From positions 22,581,254-22,645,253 of the forward strand of contig JBCNJP010000013.1 in assembly GCA_039602395.1 (NCBI GenBank): a stretch of 64,000 nucleotides of DNA, in the 5' to 3' direction. The stretch comes from Deinandra increscens subsp. villosa (lineage: Eukaryota > Streptophyta > Magnoliopsida > Asterales > Asteraceae). Below, one piece after another: positions 54,886-64,000 of this stretch. The translations under genes and the position numbers were made by a program. Position 1 is the stretch's first letter. Each line of letters starts with the position of its first letter. A model generated the notes under the pieces. That model worked only from the letters and a program-made list of their open reading frames with translations, ran no database searches and had not been told where the DNA came from.

Positions 54886-56985
54886 AACTCCCCCTTAACT
54901 TGTGATGTATCTGCTGCTATCAACTTCAAATCTTCGAGCATCCGATCTTCAACATTGCGGAATTAAGATCTTCAGCTTAAAATCTGATGTTAGTTATAGA
55001 GCTTGTATGGCTGGATCAACCTTCAGTTATCTTATAATCTTCAATATCTACTTGTGAAAGATACCTCAATAACTCCCCCTTTCACCATGCTTGAGTCTTG
55101 TCAATCATAACTTGCAACTTTAGAAGACAAAAGTGTGGTTTTCTTTTTCATTTTATCATTATTAAATTAATCTTGGGCAAAGTCTCCTTTGGAGAACTAA
55201 AATATTTTGATTTTGAAATCATTTTGTATCATGTGTCAATCAGTCGAAAACAAAAAAGAAATTTTTTTTGACTCTTACAAACTCTATATCAAAACACACC
55301 GAAAATCTTTTTGATTTTTCGAGAACTTATGCTAAAACACACCGAAAATCTTTTTGATTCTTCAAAACCTATGCTAAAACACACCTAAAATATTTTTGGA
55401 TTTTCTGAAATGCAAACAGAAAGGCAATACAAAATCACATCTACTTTTGATATTTTGCGAGAAAGATCACAACTTGGGATCATATTGGTCATAATGTCCT
55501 AAACTATACTTTAATTTCAATTAATTCAGCACATAAGCCATGTCGATTGATGATATAATTTGTCCATCTTAAACTCAGGCATAATCATACTCATAACATC
55601 AGGATATGTTATGGTATTGATTATTTTTCTTTGACCGGTGTACCCCACACTATCAAACATATTCAGATATGTTCCACATAATTTTCATGTGATTACACTT
55701 GTGAATGTCACAAAATGTTATGTATTCATGATATAGTAAACTTTGTTCCATGAAAAAAGAAACAAGAACATTAAATCGTCTACCTTAAGGTCGATCTTTT
55801 GATACACAGATAAGGCTCCGGATTTAACTAAATAAGAAAAAAAATAAAACAAGTTGAAATTGTATAATTCAACAACAATCAGGTAGGTCTTATGAACACG
55901 CAGAGAAAGTCCAGTGAATTATACGAAACACCAAGAAAAATAAAGCAGGACCTTAAATGAACAACTATCAGGTTGATACTCACGTATACGCAGAGATAGT
56001 CCGATCATTTGAGAAAATAAAGAAAATCAAACAAGTTTAAATTTTTGAAAAATGAACACATGTATACACAGTGACTTATCATTTTCTATATCTTGAAATA
56101 TGCATCAAGATGTTGTCCACTAGGTCAAGCATAAGCATTTAATGTATATCACATTTGAATACTTTCTGATTTGTCGAGCCTACCTAGCACATCAAGCAAA
56201 TGGTCTTATGGCTTTTTCATTTACTCTATTCATGAGTCAGAAATGTAAGCCAATGTACCATCATTTCCTAATTCTGTCGGATCAATTCCTTATTTTTCAA
56301 TGTTTTATCTTTTGTCTTTTTCTCCCCCTTAAAATAAAAAACTCGATTTTTGGATTTTTCATTTTAACAAAACAAAGACACCATTTTTGGTTTTTTAAAT
56401 TTTTGTCCACCCAAAAGACAAAAAAAAATAGTAAAGAAAGAAAAATTGACTAATCAACACTGATACTATTCAGTTTTGAGCTTTTTTAAAAAAAAAATTA
56501 GATGAAAATTTTGAATCTTTTAAATTTAAGTTAAGAAGGAAACTCCACCATCAGCAACTCCTTGAAGTAGAACTTCACAATCACCGACAGGTCTTCTTAA
56601 AGAAACATGCACACTGAATAAACTGATTAGTTTACAAAGGAATCGAATCACACAACTTTAGGTCGGCGAGTGTCTTCAGAAAAATCTTGAGTAGTTTTGC
56701 AAATCATTTTAGGTAACCACTGCATTTTTTATTTTTCAAATTTTAATGAGTCATCATCAGCTGATGAACTAACCACACTTGAATCATATTGAACAACATG
56801 TTCTCATTAAGACTTAATTGATGGGGGTGTTGACTCAGTAAAAACTCTGCCAGATAAATCAATGAATGTGGAAAATTTATCAACAAATGATCTTTTAGCC
56901 AATTCAGGACAATCTCATGCCATGTGGCCTTTTCGGCTACATTGATAGCACAATCGATTTGACTTTGTTTTGTTAACGAGGAAGA
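54886..56985 (-). other. 3' noncoding region of C
   Basis: 2.1 kb without sense coding. It contains three tandem variants of CTAAAACACACC-GAAAATCTTTTTG at about 55288-55400, a block at about 55450-55630 conserved with A (15710-15870), and the hairpin array. Confidence 0.65.
55771..56013 (-). ncRNA. Tandem three-hairpin RNA element of C
   Basis: Unit 1 pairs 55952-55960 with 56005-56013 (CTTAAATGA/TCATTTGAG, one G-U type pair). Unit 2 pairs 55862-55870 with 55916-55924 (GTATAATTC/GAATTATAC, perfect). Unit 3 pairs 55771-55777 with 55821-55827 (TTAAATC/GATTTAA). The core CGCAGAGAAAGT or similar and the AACAACAATCAGG-like linker are kept although the gag ORFs nearby are broken. Confidence 0.75.
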
Positions 56986-59473
56986 TCAGAAAGATTTATC
57001 TGATTCTAGAAATCCTTTTTCCATCTTTGCAACTCGATTAAGTTCCCTCTGAATTTCCTTGATGTCCTTCTTTCCAAGCAAAGAAACATCAATCTTATCT
57101 TCAGATACAGAATCTTCAGACTTCTCAACAACTTTCGATGTAAACATTTTCTCATTCTCAAAGGAAGTCAAAGCAGGATTGAAACTTGGAAATTTTCCAT
57201 TATCAGTCTGTTGCTTCTTAACATACTGGTTAGCTTTCTTTGTCTTCAAACTCTTTTGCTTTTCAGATGTAGATACAAACTCAGAATAATCAAACTTCCC
57301 ATCAGCTGGTTTGACCTTGGCAAGAGAATTAATCTGTATAACTGGATGTGGAAACTGATTATGTTCTTCTCCTCCAAAAACTTTCTTAAAAATATCATAA
57401 TTACACAAGTAGCTTGTGAAAGAATATGAATTCTTCAGATTGTTCAATTTCCTATTGAGATCAAGAACCTCGATGTTTAAATCTGAAATCTTCTTCTGTG
57501 TTTCTGATTTAATCAATTTTCAGACACTCTGTTTGACAAAGACTTTTTTCTCTCCTCATATAATCATGAGCACTATATACTTCTTGAATAATTTTCTCCC
57601 ACTTCTCGTTATAAATATCAACATTCCTTGTCAACAACTTATTAGCATCTATCAGACTCGTTACCTTAGCAAGCAATTCTGAATGAGCAACTTGATGCTT
57701 TTGCTCCAATACAACAACTTCATCATAAGACTTTTGAAGTATATCCAGTTTGCTTTTGATTTAGCAAACAATGCATCATGATCTTCAGTCATGTCCTTAG
57801 CTCCCTTCTCCTGTTTTTCAACATCCTTGACTAAACCTTCATTCTCATCAGCTAATTTTGAAACTTATTCAACTAACTGAGAGTCTTCATTTTGAAATTT
57901 CAACTTATGTTCAACAGTGTCAACTCACATCTCTTTAAAACGCTCACATTGATCCAAAGCAGATAAATATTGCTTAGTTAAATCTTCAAACTTCTTCTTA
58001 GATAATTGCAATTCTTCTTTGGATCTTTTGCACTCTTCCATTAACACAATATTTCCTTCAATTAGTTCTTCTTTATCCTTGTTCACCTCATCAGAAACTT
58101 CACTCTTCTTTTTGAATTGATTCTTGTCGTGCAGTAGTGCTCGGATAACTTTATCTTTCTTTGAACAAAATTCACACAACGATTCATAACCGATTGTGTC
58201 AGATTCACAATTAGTCATACAACTATCATTTTGTTCAATTTAAATAATAAAAGCAGAAACATCTCTATAATCAACTTCTTGTGGAACGACTTCTGCACTA
58301 AAATCTTTTCCCCAGTCATAACCTTTTTGAATTTGAGAAACCAATGCTTTTGGATTATCATTTGAGAATATTTTAATATTCCGCTAGAAGCAGATCTGTC
58401 CTCTTTTGGTTTTCCTGAATTTGAGCATTCACGAGTAAAATGTCCAAGATTTGAACATTTGTAATACTTCACTTTCGATTTTTCGAAACCAAGCCTTCCA
58501 CCAGGATTAGTTTCTCTTATTTCCTGTTTTCTTGAAAAATCTCTTAGCTCTTTGAGTTAACATAGCGAATTGCCAATTCATATCTAACTCGTCTAGATGA
58601 TCATCATCAATCTGATTTAAATAATCTTAGCTCTTTGAGTTAACATAATCTTCAGCTGATTTAGCAGGAATCGCATTTGAATTAGATTGAGCTGGAATGT
58701 GAACATTGCAAACTTTTGCACTAGAATCATATTCAATGGAATGTTCCAAATCACCAGACGTCTGTTTAGCCAGAAAAGCAGTTGTAGGATGAGGACAAAA
58801 ATTTGATTTTGATTTGGCATGGAGTGTGGATGAATTATCTCCATAATACAACTCAGGATTTTGAATTTGAGTAGGCGATGAATTTTTCACAGACATTTCC
58901 AATTCACGAGCTTGTAATTTACTTGTCAATGTATGAAATGACCATCCAGAATACTCCTTGTCATGGTTCAACAACAACACATAATTTCCCCAATTGTTTG
59001 TTAAAGCTTCCAAAAATTTCTCCTTCAACCCATCATCATCTTTTGTAATCTTCACAACTTCAAGTTCTCTAATTAAATGAGAAAATCTTGAAACCAAATA
59101 CGAAACATTTTCATTCGGATAATGCGTAAAGTATCAAATTCCTTCTACAAAACTTTCTTTCGACTCTTACGATATTGTTCATTTCCTTCACGTCTATCCT
59201 TTAAAGCTTCTCATAAAGTTTTGGTTTTTGTGAAGGTTTTGAATTGATGTAGAAATTCTCTTGGTAAAGCCATTGTGATATTACCACCATACGCTTTCTT
59301 CTTGCATAAACCTTTCTATCTTCAGCATCAAGATCACTTTGCATTTTTGGTTCCACATTTACCATTGGATATTTATATTCTTCCTCGATCGGTATACAAA
59401 GATCAACATCAAGAGCACAAATATATGATTCAAATCGTTTCTTTAAGTTGTGATAGTCTTTCAACTTTAACAA
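56986..59473 (-). pseudogene. C gag, multiply broken
   Basis: Pieces in order from the right: MLKLKDYHNLKKRFESYI (59473, the A LKLEDYQNWKKRF region), LVSRFSHLIREL-like part (59097-58627), first knuckle CSNLGHFTREC (about 58470-58430), coiled-coil pieces (58218-57925, 57709-57509, 57516-56986) and a degraded second knuckle near 56950-56920. At least five frameshifts or stops. Same domain order as A. Confidence 0.75.
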
Positions 59474-59599
59474 CTTAGGAATTTCTGACTTGTCCTTATT
59501 TCGTGATCATAGTTCATCAATGTTTGCATTAAATTTTAAATAGCTGAAAACGCTTGGAAATTAGTCAACTTAAAATTTATAGCAATCTGTGTCAACAAA

Positions 59600-59956
59600 C
59601 CAAAAACTATCAATCTTCAACGAACCCAAGTTTCTGACGAACCAAGAAGTTAATGCACAAGTAAACGAACCAAAGTAAGACTGACGAACAGAAAACAGTC
59701 TGCGAACCAACAGAAATCTTAGTGAATCAGAAAAAATTGAACGAACCATCTTAGTGAATCAGAAAAAATTGAACGAACCAACAGTTCGCTGAAGTAACCA
59801 TCGCGAACCAACTGTAACTACCACGAACCGGTGTTGAAGATAGCCTAAACGAACCAACGAACAAACCATAATTCAATCAACCAAGACTTGAAGATATAAG
59901 CAATGAACCAGACTCTTCAACCGACGAACCAACAAATTCAACCAATGAACGAAACC
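59600..59956 (-). repeat. Leader repeat of C: about 12 copies of GTTCG with T or C following
   Basis: On the plus strand (A)CGAACC and ACGAAC(A) recur about 12 times in one orientation, in the place where A and B have CCGAAC. The sense motif is GGTTCGT-like and matches the LTR palindrome of C (GTTCGTG). Confidence 0.8.
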
Positions 59957-60723
59957 TAACACTACATCAAAAGTAGCTTGATAGGACGCCCAAAAAGGTT
60001 CTAAAATGTTATTTTATAGGACGCATGAGATAATAGGACCACTAATAAAAGTGTCATTTCTAAAGGGGCCCTATAAACTTATAGCGTCGTAATAAACCAC
60101 AAAATAGGACACGTTAGAGCGTTCTAATAAACCACAAAATAGGACACGTTATAGCGTCCTAATAAACCACAAAATAGGACACTTTACAAGGTTTTAAGAT
60201 GCATATATTTTATGACACATATTAGCATCCTAAAAAGTAGATAGATCAAATAGTAAATCATCCTTCTATTAGTACCACAAAAAGGGTCCTAACATGTCAA
60301 ATGATGATGGGACGTTTTATTCATTTGTAAATCCTATGAGCATACCTATTCTAAGGACGATTACCAACATCCTTAAAATCATTCTCACTAAACATGATTC
60401 ATAAATACAAATAAGATACCATCAACTTATCGATAGATGAACTTCAACTAATGGAATAAATAAAGTTTAATTATCATTGAAATAAGTCATTTCGATAACA
60501 AAAGCATTAAACAAAAATAAGTTATAATATTATTATCCAAGATCCAAACATTAAACATGAAACTTAGAGTAATGAGAGACACTAGAAGAATATAGTCTTC
60601 AGTCATCATGCATCTTTCTCACTCGTCCAGAAATTACCATTATTTCTCCAATAATTCTACAATATACACAAATGTATAAACCTGATCTTAAGTGCCAATG
60701 GGTAGGATGTAACTAAACAATAC

Positions 60724-60805
60724 GATCACAAAACTGAACTGTACCAAGCTTTGCACATTCCTCTTGAACATCTGCTACTAATTCAACTTTCAGATTTTCA
60801 TCAGC
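60724..60805 (-). pseudogene. Captured exon-like fragment, Tat-SF1-type splicing factor (tentative)
   Basis: An acceptor GGCAG precedes 60805. The exon reads ADENLKVELVADVQEECAKLG, which resembles the start of the second RNA-recognition motif of Tat-SF1/CUS2-like splicing factors (pattern ...L..DV.EEC.K.G). The 3' end of the exon is unclear. Identification is from memory of the family and needs a search. Confidence 0.4.
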
Positions 60806-61296
60806 CTGCCATAATTTATAAGTTCATGGTTATGTAAAAAAGTGTTCTAGATATTCCATAGTTGAACAAAAGCTGCTTAAACTACATGCCAGTTCTGATA
60901 GATTTTTGCTAAATAAAGTAGGAAGGAACAAGATTCAGAGAATTATGAAGAGACAAACACAATAACTTATGTACATCTGAAATACAACAATATGACTAAT
61001 CCCGATATTATAATAGTAGAGACAAAGATAGATAATCCAATACATAGCAGATGCATATTGTGAAGCCTTGAGGAACTGAAATATCATACTCTATTACCTA
61101 ATGACCAAAACAAGTGAATGCATAGACATAGAAAACCTATCTTAAGAGTAATAGAAAGCCTTGAGAACTTAACCTGTGGTGTCATATCAAGTTTAAGACC
61201 AATTGTGTTTTAGATGTATATCAATGTGTCTATGCTTGCGGTTTCAATTGTGTTTTAGAGATATATCAAAATATCATGATGCGTTGAGATCATCAC

Positions 61297-61482
61297 CTTT
61301 GCTGATGAGAGAGAAATACCACCCCCTAAAGAAAACTGTGTTCGTTCCTTAAACAAATCTGCAGCTAATGGTGGTGTGGTTGTTAGTGTGTTATTATGAT
61401 TTATAGGTGTTGCCCATGGAGGACGAGCGTTCATGTATGATTTGGCCACATCAATTTGTGAGCCTGCTTCCCCTTCAGTAGC
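61297..61482 (-). pseudogene. Captured exon-like fragment, KAKU4-type nuclear-pore protein (tentative)
   Basis: 186 bp, 62 codons, open, with acceptor TTTTTATTCAG before 61482 and donor GTGATG after 61297. It contains AKSYMNARPPWATP and LFKERTQFSLGGGISLSSAK, which recall plant KAKU4 (ARPPWASP and LFKEETPYS-like motifs). The precise intron borders support capture from genomic DNA rather than cDNA. Confidence 0.45.
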
Positions 61483-62436
61483 CTGAATAAAAAAATTATT
61501 AAGAAAACAATTCTCTTGGAACATTACTTGATAAACTCATTTGAAAGGGAACCATCAAATGCTCACCATTTTTTCCTAACCATACACTTAAAAGGATTTT
61601 CTGGTCATAAAGGAATCTGATTTTATTAAAATAATAATACATTCCATTTATCTTATTATGAATTATTATTACTGTACAAAGCATTTTGGCTACAAAAACA
61701 AACAAGTTCTAGAAATTCAAATTGTTATGCTAACGACTAACCACTAATTGTTATGCTAACGACTAACCGCTAATGAAGTAATAAAACGTTATAAATCAAA
61801 CCAGACAAGTGAAAACCTAACCTGTGGTGTCAAACAGGTTTAAGAGCAAAGATTCCATTGTCCAAGTCTGGTCTTAAACTAGATCTAATTTTGTTCTCTC
61901 TATCCGTCATGGAGTAATCTATGACTCATGAATTGATGATCTCTATTAGTCTATCATCCCTGTTAGAAATTTACAAAAATCTGTGAGCACAAAGCTAATC
62001 ATCACATGAAATGAAAAACATCGTATTAGCTAGTCTTTCACTGATATGCAAATTTAGGCAAGCTTGAATCACTAATGCTGAGGTATGTATAATTCCAATA
62101 ATACTTTGGTACAATACTATCAGAAAGTAATCTTAAAAACTTAAAAAATTAATAATAAATAAAGAAGAATCACTGGTAGAAAGTTATAGTAAAATAAATT
62201 AACTAAAAGATCCCTCAAAATTGTTCAAGCACAAGTAGCAGATCGATTAAATGCAAAGTTTCACTCTTCTGAGATGACTACTGCTGCAATTAAGATATAT
62301 AGTTGAAACTTTTATATTGCACTATCATGATTTCTCTCGACTTTACATTGCATCAAGACACTAGCTAAAGAATGTGCAAGCAAATAATTCTTAGGATTAA
62401 CGATTAATGAACACAACTAATGATCATTATTATTAC

Positions 62437-62486
62437 CTTCTTTGAACCGCATGGCATCATAACCGGTTCTTCTAGCCCGTTCTAAT
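62437..62486 (-). pseudogene. Small exon-like fragment, unidentified
   Basis: 50 bp between an acceptor TTTTGCTAG and a donor GTAATA, reading LERARRTGYDAMRFKE. I cannot name the source gene. The size and clean splice sites suggest a captured exon. Confidence 0.35.
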
Positions 62487-62852
62487 CTAGCAAAATGTAA
62501 CTTAGCACAAACATATTCATCAATCATAGATTCATTTTAGTTAACTAAGCAGATCAAAATCAAATATAATTTTTATTAGAAATATGTGATGGCTCTTAAT
62601 CTACAGTAAATCCCAATTAATGAGCAAATATTTCCATTTTCCATCACAATTAAAAAGAATAAAAACTGAATCAAGTCTCAGATCATAAGCAATCCCAACA
62701 ACTGCAACAAAAATTGAAAATATGGGGTATTTGACATTGAGATGTAATGGATCTCGGATTAATTAGTCAACACACTTAATGCGACTAGACTAGAAAGCAA
62801 AGTAATTAACTGAACATAATTAGTGAGCGAAGAAAGAAGAATAATTGGTTAC

Positions 62853-62954
62853 CTGGGGTTTTTCGGGGACGACGCCGACGCAATGTTTACAACCTTGAAG
62901 CTTTTCATCTCCGATAAATGGTCGTAAGTGGACGGCTACTTTGACACAGCAATC
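62853..62954 (-). pseudogene. Captured exon fragment of a KIN-4-type kinesin motor
   Basis: It reads CVKVAVHLRPFIGDEKLQG then CKHCVGVVPEKPQ, followed by a GTAACC donor. This matches the very start of the kinesin motor domain in plant KIN-4 (FRA1-like) proteins, where (V)KVAVHIRPLIGDE leads into QGCKDCVTVV. Only this first motor exon is present, without the P-loop exon. An ATTAG acceptor-like site lies just upstream. Confidence 0.65.
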
Positions 62955-63535
62955 CTAATGAAAATGATACACATTCAATTACAAAAAAGATTAGTTAACC
63001 TACTTATTGAACATAAATGAGAATATCATCACCGATTAGGGTTCGCGTCCGATGAAGAATCGAGTGCAATAATGAGCCGATTAGGGTTCGCTTCCGGTGG
63101 TCTTGGTCGCCGGTGGTGGTGCTATTGGTGGCTTGGTGGTCTTGGTCGCTAGGAAGATGAAAAGTAAAGGAGGGAGAACTTTTTCGTGGGGAAAATGGGG
63201 GATGAAAATCAAAGGAGGGAAAATATATCAAGTGGGGAAGTAATTTTGGTCAAATGTTGCGGTTTATATCTAGACCGCATCATACGATTAAAACCCATCG
63301 TAGCTTTTGATCGAATTTGTACTAGTTCCCTTTTCTTCAACCGGTTTTTTTTTTTTGTTTTGAGGGGAAAATAAAATTTAGGGTTTATTTATTTTGGTTT
63401 AGCGGTATTATTTTTATTGTGGCGATTTTTTTTATTATATCATATTTGAAGCTACCTCAACATAGACTTTTTTTCTTTGATTCTATCTAATAATCTATTG
63501 ATAAATATATAAACATTAAACTGAACTTTTATGAC
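62955..63535. other. Leader-like region upstream of captured exons
   Basis: No convincing gene. On the minus strand a C/T-rich run (about 63230-63130) and an AACCCTAATCGG phrase repeated twice (about 63030-63090) look like a captured 5' UTR or promoter of one of the source genes. Confidence 0.3.
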
Positions 63536-64000
63536 ATAAATATTAAGTGTCCTACTAAGTTATGTTACCATACGACTCCGAAAAATAAGGGTCATATTAC
63601 ACTAATCTTTTATGTCTGAAATTCTAAATGTCCTATAAGGTTATGCTATAATAGGACCCTCAATGATCAAGTGCCCTATTACATTACCACATAATATGAC
63701 ATTAACTATTAAACGTCCTATAATATACTTTAGTAGAACCCCAAATACTAAGTGTCCTATTAAGTTATATGATAATAGGACCCTCACTATTCATTTGTCC
63801 TATTACATAGTTTTTTAGGACACCGTTTTAACTCCATATAGTATAATAGGACCTTGAACACTCATTTGTCCTATTAGATAGTTTTTTAAGATACTATTTT
63901 AACTGCGTCCCACACGAAAGGTCCTAAAACCCCCTTTTTCTTGTAGTGTAAAACCTCAAATTTTGATAAATTTGAATGAATTGAAACAAAATATGTAGAA

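Larger units (their letters stand above)
59960..63948. mobile_element. CACTA transposon carrying host exon fragments (Pack-CACTA type)
   Basis: It starts CACTACA at 59960 and ends TGTAGTG at 63948, flanked by a 3-bp duplication TAA (59957-59959 and 63949-63951), the hallmarks of En/Spm (CACTA) elements. Subterminal repeats around TAGGAC occur at both ends: 35-bp units at 60091, 60126 and 60161 on the left, and many CCTATTA/GGACC words at about 63545-63940 on the right. No transposase ORF is visible, so it is non-autonomous. The interior holds minus-strand exon-like pieces with splice sites. Confidence 0.85.
54545..64000 (-). mobile_element. C: degenerate gag-only LTR retrotransposon, split by a CACTA transposon
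   Basis: Minus-strand relative of A. 3' LTR 54545-54885, 3' noncoding region with hairpin array, broken gag (59473-56986), leader repeats up to 59956, the CACTA element 59960-63948, then 49 bp of leader-like sequence (63952-64000). The 5' LTR should lie to the right of the window. No pol. Many indels make it the oldest of the three copies. Confidence 0.8.

Noticed and set aside
61255..61705. CACTA transposase
   Set aside because: No transposase motifs; the open exon reads like a nuclear-pore protein fragment with intron borders.

Overview
The window looks like repeat-rich nuclear DNA from a eudicot plant. Asteraceae is my best guess, from the style of the retrotransposon families, but no host marker gene proves it. 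Nearly everything is layered transposable elements. I see no intact host gene, no rRNA or tRNA and no CRISPR array. Three runs of N, each exactly 500 bases (10368-10867, 32141-32640, 47641-48140), look like scaffold placeholders.

Left third (1-32140): three degenerate Tat-lineage Ty3/gypsy elements lie on the minus strand. Each carries, on the opposite strand between pol and the 3' LTR, an intron-containing antisense ORF of the 'putative gypsy-type transposon' kind (PF04195-like). E1 (1324-11860) is split by a rearranged SIRE-like Ty1/copia fragment H (2745-6105). E2 (12206-25625) and E3 (24767 to the gap at 32141) share the LTR at 24767-25625, giving an LTR-internal-LTR-internal-LTR tandem. 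Inside exon 4 of the E2 antisense ORF sits a complete gag-only retrotransposon A (14851-21058) with identical 348-bp LTRs and a perfect 5-bp target duplication.

Middle (32778-47436): D is a SIRE-like copia element on the minus strand with two zinc knuckles in Gag, broken protease and integrase, no recognisable reverse transcriptase, and a long extra ORF before the 3' LTR. It is interrupted by F (38234-39158, an inverted-repeat, LTR-derived insertion) and by B (40061-45097), a second gag-only element.

Right third (48141-64000): a Ty3/gypsy LTR-like block abuts an orphan minus-strand ORF (51391-53494) and a copia pol fragment (53765-54544). Then comes C (54545 to the window end), a third, decayed gag-only element. 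C is split by a 4-kb CACTA transposon (59960-63948) that carries exon-like pieces resembling a KIN-4 kinesin, a Tat-SF1-type splicing factor and a KAKU4-type nuclear-pore protein.

The most interesting system is the A/B/C family. All three have LTRs, a Gag with UBN2-like, zinc-knuckle and coiled-coil parts, and no pol. All three carry in the 3' noncoding region a tandem array of three stem-loops whose outer stems change by compensatory substitutions between copies while a core is kept. The LTR and leader of each copy also share a repeated heptamer-like motif (GTTCGGA in A and B, GTTCGT in C). Together these suggest conserved RNA structures and RNA recognition signals used by a non-autonomous, Gag-encoding retrotransposon.
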